DNA of 64,000 bases from Altibacter sp. (GTDB lineage Bacteria; Bacteroidota; Bacteroidia; Flavobacteriales; Flavobacteriaceae), in NCBI RefSeq assembly GCF_019913785.1, contig NZ_JAIOHK010000035.1, positions 62,001 through 126,000 on the forward strand, read 5' to 3'. The translations under genes were made by a program, and so were the position numbers. How positions within the stretch are numbered: position 1 is the stretch's first letter; each line of letters opens with the position of its first letter. Shown here one piece after another: positions 26,175-33,986 of this stretch. The notes under the pieces were generated by a model. It was not told the DNA's origin, searched no databases, and worked only from the letters and a program-made list of their open reading frames with translations.

Positions 26175-26675
26175 TTAATACTCAATACTAATTATTTCTA
26201 AAATAACTTCATTCTCGGGTAATTTGAGTTGTACTCGATCTCCAATTTTTTTATTTACCACTGTTTTTGCCAGTGGTGATAGAAATGAAATTTTTTCTTT
26301 TGCTATGTCAGCTTCATCAACACCAACTATTTGAAATTTCCGCAACAAGGTAGTTTTCAAATCTTTCAAAGTTATTAGGGCTCCAAATCGGACTTCATCT
26401 TTGTTCAAATGGTTTAGGTCGACAACTTTGGCCGAAGCAATTCTATTATCCAATTGTAAAATTTTGGCGTTGATAAAATTCCTTGAAATTCGCAACTCAT
26501 TGTCTGAAGTACCGGATAAATTCGCTTTTTCCTTTATTAATCCTTTTCGTTCTTTCAATAGGGCATCTAATCCAACTTGTGTCACATAATTCACCGTGTT
26601 TTCAGGTAAATGTGCTCTTGGCGGGACAAAAGGAATGTCTTCCTGATCTTCTTCTTTTACAAATCCTCTGCTCAT
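26175..26675 (-). CDS. GreA/GreB-family transcription factor (GreB-like)
   Basis: 166 residues. The N-terminus MSRGFVKEEDQED, then IPFVPPRAHLPE, is typical of the flavobacterial GreB-like group. A helical-hairpin region (residues 35-85) leads to an FKBP-like C-terminal domain (FGALITLKDL, then KISFLSPLAKTVVNKKIGDR). Gre factors enter the RNA polymerase secondary channel and stimulate cleavage of backtracked RNA. The hairpin tip here reads SGTSDNELRISRNF; whether the acidic tip residues needed for cleavage are complete is unclear. It is a second Gre-fold protein in the window, besides the Rnk-like one at 6953. Confidence 0.88.
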   Translation of the reverse strand: MSRGFVKEEDQEDIPFVPPRAHLPENTVNYVTQVGLDALLKERKGLIKEKANLSGTSDNELRISRNFINAKILQLDNRIASAKVVDLNHLNKDEVRFGALITLKDLKTTLLRKFQIVGVDEADIAKEKISFLSPLAKTVVNKKIGDRVQLKLPENEVILEIISIEY

Positions 26676-26835
26676 TATTTAACGATGTTAGACTTTTTTA
26701 AATTCTTTTTTACTTAGTTCCAAAAATTTTATCTCAAGCTCCAATAGTAGACTATTAATTAGAGGGATAACCATCCTCATTTTTGCTTACTCATGTACCC
26801 GAATACCTCTTCAGGAATCTTCACAAAAGCTATGG

Positions 26836-27441
26836 TCACATTTTTTTTGGAGGAATAATATATGTTAATGTCACTACAAATATTAGCCCTAATGCTAGTT
26901 TGAAATTGATAAAAATTAAGAAGAAAGCAATTACTTCTATAAGCGGGCCCTTTAACCAACTTATAATGTCTTCTTTTCTTAATTCTTTAACGGTTCTTTC
27001 GGTTTTGTATAACCCGCTTTTGAATATAGCATAATAATGAAGCCATCTAAATGTTACTGCTTTTATGAAGTAAGCACCAACTAATAACATGGTTGCAGTT
27101 TCTTGATTATGACCCTGTCCAAGTAATGCAGTTGGATAAACAATAAGCGAAAGGGAGAATAAAAACAATAGATTTAACCAAATAAAAGGAGTATCTACCG
27201 CTTTCATTTTACTAAAAAGAAGATGGTGATTAAATAAGTGTACAGCTATTACCAAAAAACTGATCGCATATGGAATTAATTGAGGAATCAGGTTTTCGAG
27301 CAGTTCAAAAATTGAATATTCTTTAGTTAAAAAATCTTCTGGAATTTCGAATGCCATAACCAAAATGGTTATTAAAATAGCAATGACACCATCGCTAAAA
27401 TTTTCCAATCTAGCCTTGTCTATAATATGCTTCTTTTTCAT
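26836..27441 (-). CDS. TMEM175/DUF1211-family potassium channel-like protein
   Basis: 201 residues with about six membrane helices. The defining signature is in helix 1: RLENFSDGVIAILITILVMA (R-x3-FSDG). The bacterial family forms tetrameric K+-permeable channels from single six-helix repeats. Histidines in helix 3 (HLFNHHLLFSKM) and a polar C-terminal helix match the family. It stands alone, 160 bases before the GreB-like gene on the same strand, with a 249-base gap upstream. Ion selectivity cannot be confirmed from sequence. Confidence 0.88.
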   Translation of the reverse strand: MKKKHIIDKARLENFSDGVIAILITILVMAFEIPEDFLTKEYSIFELLENLIPQLIPYAISFLVIAVHLFNHHLLFSKMKAVDTPFIWLNLLFLFSLSLIVYPTALLGQGHNQETATMLLVGAYFIKAVTFRWLHYYAIFKSGLYKTERTVKELRKEDIISWLKGPLIEVIAFFLIFINFKLALGLIFVVTLTYIIPPKKM

Positions 27442-27636
27442 ATAATATTCAACTACTCTATTTTAATATTTCTTTTACCAATGAATATTTTAAGTGCGAT
27501 TTTGTTGCCGATTTTTTATCTCATACTACCTTCTTTGTTGTATCTAAAAAGAGTAAGTCTCAAAACCTTAGACAAGCCATTGTAAATTGGATTTTTGAGA
27601 AATAATTTCCAATTGAATAAGAACAATATACAAATA

Positions 27637-27670
27637 AAGAGGCTATTCACTTGTTGTGAGATAGCCTCTT
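27637..27670 (-). terminator. Strong intrinsic terminator after the GlcG/HbpS-like gene
   Basis: On the minus strand a 14-15 bp stem (27656-27670 with 27637-27650, one bulged base) closes a 5-base loop and contains AAGAGGCTAT/ATAGCCTCTT. It is followed on that strand by TTTATTTG. It starts about 20 bases after the stop codon of the gene at 27691. Stem quality and the T-rich flank make it a convincing rho-independent terminator. Confidence 0.75.
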
Positions 27671-27690
27671 GAGTAATAAAATTCTAAGTT

Positions 27691-28089
27691 TTAGATTGCT
27701 TTGGCCCCGGCTTCTGCAACTGTGTGGTCATTTTCAACTGAACTTCCGCTTACACCTATGGCCCCTATTATTTCGCCGTTTCCGGTTTTAATTGGAATAC
27801 CTCCCGGAAAAGTAATAAGTCCATTGTTTGAATGCTCGATATTATATAAAGAGCCTCCGGGTTGTGATAGCTCACCGACAATTCCGGTATTCATATCAAA
27901 ATAACGGGCTGTTTTTGCCTTTTTGATAGAAATATCAAGAGACCCTAACCAAGCGCCGTCCATACGACCAAATGCTACTAAATTTGCCCCTGCATCTACC
28001 ACGGCAATATTCATCTTGGTGTCTATTGCGATCGATTTTTGTTTTGCTGCTGCAATTGCTTTTTCTGCTTGCGCCAATGTAATGTTCAT
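27691..28089 (-). CDS. GlcG/HbpS-family haem-binding-like protein
   Basis: 132 residues, the normal length of this family. It begins [20 protein letters not shown] and carries the family blocks [41 protein letters not shown] and the end [12 protein letters not shown]. HbpS binds haem and senses redox stress in Streptomyces; many GlcG-type members have no proven role. This protein has no signal peptide. It lies 100 bases downstream of the formaldehyde dehydrogenase gene on the same strand; similar pairs with dehydrogenases are common, so a detoxification role is plausible. Confidence 0.9.
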   Translation of the reverse strand: MNITLAQAEKAIAAAKQKSIAIDTKMNIAVVDAGANLVAFGRMDGAWLGSLDISIKKAKTARYFDMNTGIVGELSQPGGSLYNIEHSNNGLITFPGGIPIKTGNGEIIGAIGVSGSSVENDHTVAEAGAKAI

Positions 28090-28189
28090 AATTTTCTATT
28101 TTAATATTAGTGTGATGCAAATATACCAGCAGTACTGTGGCATCTTGTTACTAAAACGGCTCAATAACTTATGAAAAAAGGTCATAACA

Positions 28190-29377
28190 TTAGGCTATCA
28201 TGCCGTGTGGGTCGATAACAAACTTTTTAGCGACTCCGCTGTCGAATGCCGCATAGCCTTTTGGGGCATCTTTCAGACTTATCACTTCTACATTTACAGC
28301 CTTAGCAATATCAATTTTATCGTACAATATGGCATTCATCAATTGCTTATGATATTTCATTACTGGTGTTTGTCCTGTATGAAAAGAATGGGATTTTGCC
28401 CATCCCAATCCGAAACGGATTTTCAGACTTCCTTGCTGTGCAGCTTCATCCTTTGCTCCCGGGTCTTCAGTTACATACAGACCGGGAATACCAATTTGAC
28501 CACCCGCTCTGGTTATCGCCATAGCCTGGTTTAACACAATAGCCGGCATTTCTTTTCCAGCATTGGCACCATGCCCACTAGCTTCAAAACCTACACAATC
28601 AACGAAACAATCTACTTCGGGGATACCAACGATCATCGCTATTTGTTCTTCAACAGGAATGCCATTGGTCAAATTAATGGTTTCACAACCAAAGGTTCTA
28701 GCATGCGCTAGACGCTCTTCATTAAGATCACCTACAATAACTACAGCTGCACCTAATAATTGACAACCCGCAGCACAGGCCAGTCCTACTGGTCCTGCTC
28801 CAGCAATATATACAACCGAACCAGCGGTTACACCTGCCATAACCGCTCCATGAAATCCGGTTGGTAGAATATCGGAAAGCATCGTCAAGTCCAATATTTT
28901 TTCCATGGCTTGATCCTTATCGGGAAATTTTAATAAGTTAAAATCGGCATAAGGCACCATTACATACTCTGCTTGACCTCCTATCCAACCTCCCATATCA
29001 ACATATCCATAAGCCGCTCCCGGACGATCTCCGTTTACATTTAAACAGATGCCAGTTAAACCGGTTTTGCAATTTCTACAACGGCCACATGCAATGTTAA
29101 AGGGTACAGAAACCAAATCTCCTTTTTTAATAAACTCAACGTCTCGGCCCAATTCTATAACCTCTCCAGTGATTTCATGGCCCAATACCAATCCCTTTTC
29201 GGCCGTTGTTCTACCTCTCACCATATGCTGGTCTGAACCACAAATATTAGTGGCTACTATCTTTAAGATAACACCGTGTTCACACTTTCGATCTCCCAAT
29301 GCTAGCTTGGGATAGTCTATTTCCGTCACTTCTACTTTTCCTGGTCCCATATAGGAGACGCCGTGATTTTTACACAT
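28190..29377 (-). CDS. fdhA: Glutathione-independent formaldehyde dehydrogenase
   Basis: 395 residues, matching the Pseudomonas-type FdhA (about 398). Catalytic zinc ligands: Cys46 (TNICGSDQHM) and His67-Glu68 (LGHEITGEV). The structural-zinc cysteines 97, 100, 103 and 111 are all present (CGRCRNCKTGLTGIC). Further family marks are GAAYGYVDMGGWIGGQAEYV, SDILPTGFHGA and VDCFVDCVGFEASGHG. It oxidises formaldehyde to formate with tightly bound NAD; the relatives also dismutate aldehydes. It faces the AraC gene 160 bases upstream, which is on the same strand, and precedes the GlcG-like gene. Confidence 0.95.
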   Translation of the reverse strand: MCKNHGVSYMGPGKVEVTEIDYPKLALGDRKCEHGVILKIVATNICGSDQHMVRGRTTAEKGLVLGHEITGEVIELGRDVEFIKKGDLVSVPFNIACGRCRNCKTGLTGICLNVNGDRPGAAYGYVDMGGWIGGQAEYVMVPYADFNLLKFPDKDQAMEKILDLTMLSDILPTGFHGAVMAGVTAGSVVYIAGAGPVGLACAAGCQLLGAAVVIVGDLNEERLAHARTFGCETINLTNGIPVEEQIAMIVGIPEVDCFVDCVGFEASGHGANAGKEMPAIVLNQAMAITRAGGQIGIPGLYVTEDPGAKDEAAQQGSLKIRFGLGWAKSHSFHTGQTPVMKYHKQLMNAILYDKIDIAKAVNVEVISLKDAPKGYAAFDSGVAKKFVIDPHGMIA

Positions 29378-29537
29378 AATTGTCTTATTTTATTAAGGTT
29401 AATAAATAATTTCCATTGAAAGTTACAATTAAACTTTTGGCAATTACTTATGAAAAGAGGTCAATAATTATGAAAAGGGTCTAATGTCCTAAATTTAGAG
29501 AAGTATTAATTATATAGGCAATGAATAGGGTAGTGTA

Positions 29538-30374
29538 TTAGCAGACTTCTTTTGGACTAACACCGAATTTATTTTTAAAGGCGGTACTGAAGTTTGAGAG
29601 GTTATTGTATCCAAATTCCAAGTATATCTCAGATGGCTTACAAATTCCTTCTTCTAAGAGTCTTTTGGCTTTTAAAAGCCTTTTGTCATGAAACCATTTT
29701 CCCGGTGATACGTTATACTCTTTAAAAAAATAACGCTTAAAAGTCGAGAGGCTCATATTGCAGAGGAACGCTATTTCTTCCAATTTTAGGTTAGAGTGTA
29801 TCTTGCTATCGATCAAAATTTTAAAGGGTGAGCTTTTATTAACTATCAATGAATGTAAATAAAACTCAAATTTTCTTCCGTATTTTTGAAGCAGATAAAG
29901 CAATAACTCTTCAAATTTCACCGCAAGTAAATTTTCCATAAAAACGGGTGGAGCATTGCTTATTGTGGATAGTGAATTTAAATACGATGTGATGTATGCA
30001 TCATTTCTTATAATAAAATAGGGCGTTTCGTCCTTTAGTGGTTCTTTATTTTCGGCATGTCTTTCTAAAAATTCCTTAAGTTTTCTATCTGAAAAAAAGA
30101 AGAGTTTGCAATAGTAAATTGCTTCGGTGTCTAACAATTCTGTCCAAAGCCAGTTCCCTTTTTTAAGCAATAGCGATTGGTCTTTATTTACCGCAATCGC
30201 TGTACCTGCAAAGTGAACTTGTTTTTTGCCAACTTGTAAAAAGCTAAACATATTCATTCCTAAATTGACTTTGCTTTTTACAACATCATGGGTCATCTTA
30301 AAATCATACACAAACAAATCGGGAGTTTTTTTATGGTCCTTTATGTAGATTTCTGGTATGTTTTCTATTGGCAT
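29538..30374 (-). CDS. AraC-family transcriptional regulator
   Basis: 278 residues from ATG at 30374; a TTG at 30395 would add seven residues. The N-terminal sensor part is of the ExsA-like beta-rich type (VYDFKMTHDVV, then LGMNMFSFLQVGKKQVHFAG). The C-terminal domain has two helix-turn-helix units (LEEIAFLCNMSLSTFKRYFF and YLEFGYNNLSNFSTAFKNKF) ending FGVSPKEVC. It is directly upstream of the formaldehyde dehydrogenase gene on the same strand and may control it. Its effector is unknown. Confidence 0.92.
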   Translation of the reverse strand: MPIENIPEIYIKDHKKTPDLFVYDFKMTHDVVKSKVNLGMNMFSFLQVGKKQVHFAGTAIAVNKDQSLLLKKGNWLWTELLDTEAIYYCKLFFFSDRKLKEFLERHAENKEPLKDETPYFIIRNDAYITSYLNSLSTISNAPPVFMENLLAVKFEELLLYLLQKYGRKFEFYLHSLIVNKSSPFKILIDSKIHSNLKLEEIAFLCNMSLSTFKRYFFKEYNVSPGKWFHDKRLLKAKRLLEEGICKPSEIYLEFGYNNLSNFSTAFKNKFGVSPKEVC

Positions 30375-30474
30375 TTGGTATTTTTCATCTTGCAATTAAC
30401 AGTGCGTAGTTGAGAGGCGACAAATTAATTGCGTTGAGTTTTCGGTTAACAAGGTACTTAATTAAACGCAAAAA

Positions 30475-30498
30475 CGGTCCAGGAATATACCGGGACCG
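30475..30498 (-). terminator. Terminator after the AhpD-like gene
   Basis: On the minus strand CGGTCC (30498-30493) and GGACCG (30480-30475) form a GC-rich stem with a 12-base loop, followed by TTTTTG. It lies 55 bases after the stop of the gene at 30553 and before the AraC gene at 29538, so it separates these two minus-strand units. Confidence 0.65.
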
Positions 30499-30552
30499 CG
30501 ATTGCTTTTATAATCTCTAGGTTGATTTTTTGTAAAATTGGTTGCGTTATTT

Positions 30553-31095
30553 TTAATTTTCCACTAATGGAAAGTCAACATCTACTTTGGTCAGCGCATG
30601 GGCATAGTTAGTAAATGTAATAGCGATTACTACCGCAATAAAGTCCATAAGGGCCTTCGCATCGTATCCTTGATCAAAAAAGGATTCTCTAACATCAGCA
30701 TCAATATGTCCTGCTTTCTCGGCAATTTGTTTTGCCATAGTGGTAAGCACTTTTAATTTTGGATCCTTGATTGTGGCATTTCTCAGTTCAACCGTTTCGG
30801 CATCTGAAAATCCGTTCATTTTAGCAATTGCCGTGTGTGCAGATTTGCAATAGGTACAATTATTAACTTGAGATACGGCAAGTTTAATCGCTTCAATTTC
30901 TTTGTTTGAGAAGCTACCTTTTCCTGCATTTCCCGAAAAGGTTAGGAAGTTATCTAATGCATTGCTGGAATAACCAATAGTTGCATATAAGTTAGGAACC
31001 ATTCCTAATTGGGCATTTAATTGATCAAAGAGTTTTTGGCTTTTTTCATTAACATCCTTTTTTGTTGGTACTGAAATTTTTGTTACATTTTTCAT
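30553..31095 (-). CDS. Carboxymuconolactone decarboxylase/AhpD-family protein
   Basis: 180 residues. The AhpD active-site motif is present as NNCTYCKSAHTAIAKMNG with Cys80-x2-Cys83 and His87, preceded by the usual helix SFSNKEIEAIKLAVSQV. AhpD-type proteins are peroxidase-linked thiol reductants; this single-domain form resembles uncharacterised alkylhydroperoxidase-like proteins of similar length. The conserved GMVPNLYATIGYS at the N-terminus fits that subgroup. Cytoplasmic. The AraC gene 82 bases upstream on the same strand is a candidate regulator. Confidence 0.92.
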   Translation of the reverse strand: MKNVTKISVPTKKDVNEKSQKLFDQLNAQLGMVPNLYATIGYSSNALDNFLTFSGNAGKGSFSNKEIEAIKLAVSQVNNCTYCKSAHTAIAKMNGFSDAETVELRNATIKDPKLKVLTTMAKQIAEKAGHIDADVRESFFDQGYDAKALMDFIAVVIAITFTNYAHALTKVDVDFPLVEN

Positions 31096-31177
31096 GATAT
31101 ACTGTTTTTAATGATTTATTAATTATCTACAGTACAAATGTAAGCTGGAAGGGAGCTTAGAAGGTAATCAATACTAC

Positions 31178-32017
31178 CTACTTTGTTGGCAATACTTCCC
31201 GGTTCCGGAATTTTTGTGGAGAATTACCTTCTTGTTTACGAAAAAAGCGACTAAAACTTTGTAGGTCTGAAAACCCTAAATCAAAACCTATTTCGGAAAT
31301 AGACTTTTCAGAATAAATTAGTAATCGTCTTGCCTCAAGCATTATTCTGTTTTGAATGAATTGCTGAGGCGTTGTAGCGCCATATTTTTTAAATAGGTTG
31401 GAAAGGGTTTTTGGTGATTTAAACAACAAAGCTGCATACTCCGTCACCGTGTGCTTGGTTTTAAAGTGTTGTTCTACCAGATAATTGTATTCTCTTATGG
31501 CATCTATGCTCTGTGTTCTAAGTTTTGACACCATATTTTGTTCTTTATAAATACGTGTACATAAAATTAGAAGCCGCTTTAGCATCATCTGCAACATTTC
31601 CAATTGTAAATTATCTCTGGATTTCATCTCGATATATAGCATCTTAAACAAAGTTGTTAGCACATCAATGTGGTTTTCATCGAGTTTTATGATAGGAACC
31701 GTAGAAGCGCCATAATATAATATGCCTTTGCATCCTACCTCGATATCGTGATCCACCACGCAGTAAAATGTCCTATTCCATTTAATTAGTGTCGCCTGTA
31801 TTATTTGATCTACCCTAATAGTATGAAACTCCGTCAAGCTTATAATGTCATTCGCGTTAAAAATATAGTCAATCGCGTCTATATTAATCTTATTGTTATC
31901 GGTCTTGAACCAAATAAGTAATAACTCACTTTGTTTGGATTCATTAAGTATTTTGGCGTATGATTTGTCGATGTCAACAATCTCCAGATATTCACTGTTT
32001 TGACCTGTAAATTTCAA
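31178..32017 (-). CDS. AraC-family transcriptional regulator (TTG start)
   Basis: 279 residues. The first 180 residues are a poorly conserved sensor domain (NANDIISLTEFHTIRVDQII resembles cupin-type AraC sensors). The C-terminal helix-turn-helix pair reads VTEYAALLFKSPKTLSNLFK and SEIGFDLGFSDLQSFSRFFR. TTG at 32017 is the only workable start: an in-frame stop lies five codons upstream and the next Met is about 150 residues in. The leader contains two direct repeats and an inverted repeat (32049-32111), a likely autoregulatory site. The AhpD-like gene downstream is its probable partner. Confidence 0.88.
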   Translation of the reverse strand: MKFTGQNSEYLEIVDIDKSYAKILNESKQSELLLIWFKTDNNKINIDAIDYIFNANDIISLTEFHTIRVDQIIQATLIKWNRTFYCVVDHDIEVGCKGILYYGASTVPIIKLDENHIDVLTTLFKMLYIEMKSRDNLQLEMLQMMLKRLLILCTRIYKEQNMVSKLRTQSIDAIREYNYLVEQHFKTKHTVTEYAALLFKSPKTLSNLFKKYGATTPQQFIQNRIMLEARRLLIYSEKSISEIGFDLGFSDLQSFSRFFRKQEGNSPQKFRNREVLPTK

Positions 32018-32048
32018 GTTTTTCTTGTTTTATAAATGTGAATCATTC

Positions 32049-32111
32049 TATAGTGTATAAATATACCGACTTCTCACTATTTTTTTGGATATGAGAAATT
32101 TTATAGTGTAT
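32049..32111. promoter_or_regulatory. Composite repeat region upstream of the AraC regulator gene
   Basis: Two identical 10-base direct repeats TATAGTGTAT (32049-32058 and 32102-32111) are 53 bases apart, about five helical turns. They flank an inverted repeat TTCTCA (32071-32076) and TGAGAA (32092-32097). It lies 32-94 bases upstream of the AraC-type gene start on the minus strand. AraC-family proteins commonly bind paired direct repeats, so this is a good candidate operator. Confidence 0.5.
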
Positions 32112-32171
32112 TTTTGGATCCAAAATGAACGAATATTAATTAGACGACGCGTAGGGCTGGCATCGGAGGAC

Positions 32172-32864
32172 TCATTGAGAAATGCGCAATTTCAGTATCT
32201 TCAACATCACATTTTCGGTTATTCGGTCGCACTTGCTAAAACCAAACTCAAAAATATTTTTATCGTTTGTTACTTCGTAAAGTTTTTCTTTTAGCATTTC
32301 TTTGGCGCGATACAGCCGTACTTTTACATTGGCGATACTTATATCCAAGGCAATACTAATTTCTTTCAAGCTCATTTCTTCCACTTCTTTTAGTATATAA
32401 ACCGTTTTATATTTTATGTCTAAATGATCTATCGCATTTTCCAATAATTGTTTTGCTTCATTCCGAATCATTTTCTCCTGCGGATTTAATTGTTTACTGT
32501 CTGGAATTTCCAGAATTGTATTGGGTCTTAGATTAGTTAATTGTTCGTTTAAATGAACTAATTTCCCTTTTTCCTTTAAGCGAGCCAACGCCTCATTTAT
32601 TCCTATTCGAATAAGCCATGTGGAAAATGAAGATGCTAATTTGAATTGATACAGTTTAGTAAAGGCTTTTAGGTAGCTATTCTGCATTATATCTGCTATC
32701 TCAGCCTCGTCTTTTAAATATGTTCGAATAATTCGATACAATTTTTGATTATTTCGTCTCACCAAAATTTCGTAGAGCTCTTTCTCTCCAGCCAGAATAC
32801 GCCTTATTACTTCCGATTCTTTTATTGTATGAGTATTAGAATCATGCATCTTAATAGCTTCCAT
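32172..32864 (-). CDS. ECF-type sigma-70 family RNA polymerase sigma factor
   Basis: 230 residues. Region 2 is seen as EILVRRNNQKLYRIIRTYL, the core-binding DEAEIADIMQNSYLKAF and SFSTWLIRIGINEALARL. Region 4 reads LDIKYKTVYILKEVEEMSLK, then SIALDISIANVKVRLYRAK. A C-terminal tail of about 35 residues (IFEFGFSKCDRITENVMLKI) is found in a known subgroup of ECF sigma factors without an adjacent anti-sigma gene. No anti-sigma factor is seen here. It is divergent from the DoxX-like gene across 120 bases, and that gene may be its target. Confidence 0.93.
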   Translation of the reverse strand: MEAIKMHDSNTHTIKESEVIRRILAGEKELYEILVRRNNQKLYRIIRTYLKDEAEIADIMQNSYLKAFTKLYQFKLASSFSTWLIRIGINEALARLKEKGKLVHLNEQLTNLRPNTILEIPDSKQLNPQEKMIRNEAKQLLENAIDHLDIKYKTVYILKEVEEMSLKEISIALDISIANVKVRLYRAKEMLKEKLYEVTNDKNIFEFGFSKCDRITENVMLKILKLRISQ

Positions 32865-32888
32865 AGTTCTTTGTGTTTTGCTTTAGAT

Positions 32889-32926
32889 AAGGATTCAGAA
32901 AAAAAGTTACAAAAATTTGTATCCTT
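32889..32926. promoter_or_regulatory. Nested inverted repeats between sigma factor and DoxX-like gene
   Basis: In the 120-base divergent region, TACAAA (32908-32913) and TTTGTA (32916-32921) form an inner repeat with a 2-base spacer. An outer pair AAGGAT (32889-32894) and ATCCTT (32921-32926) overlaps it by one base. Such nested symmetry in a divergent promoter region suggests a shared operator. The AT-richness of the region raises the chance of coincidence. Confidence 0.3.
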
Positions 32927-32984
32927 TTTAATTATCTGCTATCAAAAGAGTAAACAAATTTATAAATAATTAAAAAGTAAAATT

Positions 32985-33362
32985 ATGGATTCGAACGTGC
33001 AATTAGTAAGAAACCTGTTAAAGTATACCTTTGGCTTAGTGCCAATAGTTGCAGGATTAGACAAATTTACAAACATTTTAACCGACTGGAGTCAATATAT
33101 TTCTGAAGGCTTTGCAGCAATTCTTCCTTTTGAACCGGCTACCCTAATGATGATTGTAGGTATAATTGAAATTGTTGCCGGTATTCTTGTGCTAACAAAA
33201 ACAAAGTTTGGAGCATATGTGGTTTCCGCCTGGTTGGTGGTTATTGCATTAACATTACTGTTTAGCTGGAGTTTTGTAGATGTTGCGGTAAGAGATTTGG
33301 TTATGGCTATAGCCGCTTTTTCATTGGCTAAATTATCTGAAAACAATTTAAGTAGAGGTTAA
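32985..33362 (+). CDS. DoxX-like small integral membrane protein
   Basis: 125 residues with four hydrophobic segments (about 8-24, 45-65, 72-92 and 98-117). The opening LKYTFGLVPIVAGLDKFTN with its positively charged residue after the first helix, and the segment ATLMMIVGIIEIVAGILVLT, match the DoxX/DUF417-like superfamily. Members modulate oxidoreductase complexes or redox stress, but function is rarely known. It is divergent from the ECF sigma factor gene and is the last gene before the housekeeping block. Confidence 0.75.
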   Translation: MDSNVQLVRNLLKYTFGLVPIVAGLDKFTNILTDWSQYISEGFAAILPFEPATLMMIVGIIEIVAGILVLTKTKFGAYVVSAWLVVIALTLLFSWSFVDVAVRDLVMAIAAFSLAKLSENNLSRG

Positions 33363-33543
33363 TGTACAGTTGTGATCTTAAATTCATCACCTAATGTTAA
33401 ATTATAACGTGATATTTCTAAACCAGTAATAAACCCCTCAACATGAAGAGTTTTTTTTGTTTTAAACCTCCTTAAAAAAATCTTCGCTTTCGTTCACGGG
33501 TTAAGTTTAAAATATATATATTGGGCTTCCACTTACTAAAACT

Positions 33544-33930
33544 ATGGAAGAAAAAATAAAATATGAGATGGAGTTTCCGATACATGTATCTCCTTCTCTT
33601 TTATACCAATATATTTCTACCCCAAGCGGGATGAGCGAATGGTATGCCGATAATGTTAACTCTAGAGGTGAGTTTTTTACCTTTATTTGGTCTGAAAGTG
33701 AAGAAAAAGCCAAATTATTAGGGAAGAAAAGTGGCGAACGTATCAAGTTTCGATGGGTTGAGGATGACGACACCGACTACTATTTTGAGATGCGCATTCA
33801 GGTAGATGAAATTACCAAAGACGTCTCCTTGATGGTAACCGATTTTGCTGAAGAAGATGAAATTGAAGAAGGAAAAATGCTTTGGGAAAATATGATTTCC
33901 AATCTGAAACAGATATTGGGATCTACCTAA
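33544..33930 (+). CDS. START-like domain protein (flavobacterial conserved)
   Basis: 128 residues. The sequence has the helix-grip layout of the START/AHSA1-like superfamily: EFPIHVSPSLLYQYISTPSG at the start, a central strand region with GMSEWYADNV, and a long C-terminal helix GKMLWENMISNLKQIL. It is a short cytoplasmic protein conserved across Bacteroidota next to the PabC-like gene, as here. Ligand unknown. Its 3' end is followed by an intrinsic terminator whose T-tract touches the next start codon. Confidence 0.88.
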   Translation: MEEKIKYEMEFPIHVSPSLLYQYISTPSGMSEWYADNVNSRGEFFTFIWSESEEKAKLLGKKSGERIKFRWVEDDDTDYYFEMRIQVDEITKDVSLMVTDFAEEDEIEEGKMLWENMISNLKQILGST

Positions 33931-33947
33931 AAAGTTATAGAATATAG

Positions 33948-33955
33948 TATCTTTG
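33948..33955 (+). promoter_or_regulatory. Bacteroidota -7 promoter element before the PabC-like gene
   Basis: TATCTTTG fits the TAnnTTTG -7 consensus of Bacteroidota sigma-70 promoters. It lies 31 bases upstream of the ATG at 33987. No good -33 TTG was found at the usual spacing of about 19. The start of transcription would fall inside or just before the terminator stem at 33957-33980. Confidence 0.5.
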
Positions 33956-33956
33956 C

Positions 33957-33986
33957 ACCGTCCCGTACAAAAGGGACGGTTTTTTT
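33957..33986 (+). terminator. Intrinsic terminator abutting the PabC-like start codon
   Basis: An 8-bp GC-rich stem ACCGTCCC (33957-33964) and GGGACGGT (33973-33980) with an 8-base loop is followed by six T (33981-33986). The ATG of the next gene starts at 33987. It follows the START-like gene by 26 bases and must end that transcript, yet it overlaps the leader of the following gene. Confidence 0.75.

Noticed and set aside
27481-27585. 34-codon plus-strand ORF with a hydrophobic helix between two minus-strand genes
   Set aside because: No partner gene, no promoter, AT-rich composition that makes hydrophobic codons likely by chance; no support beyond openness.
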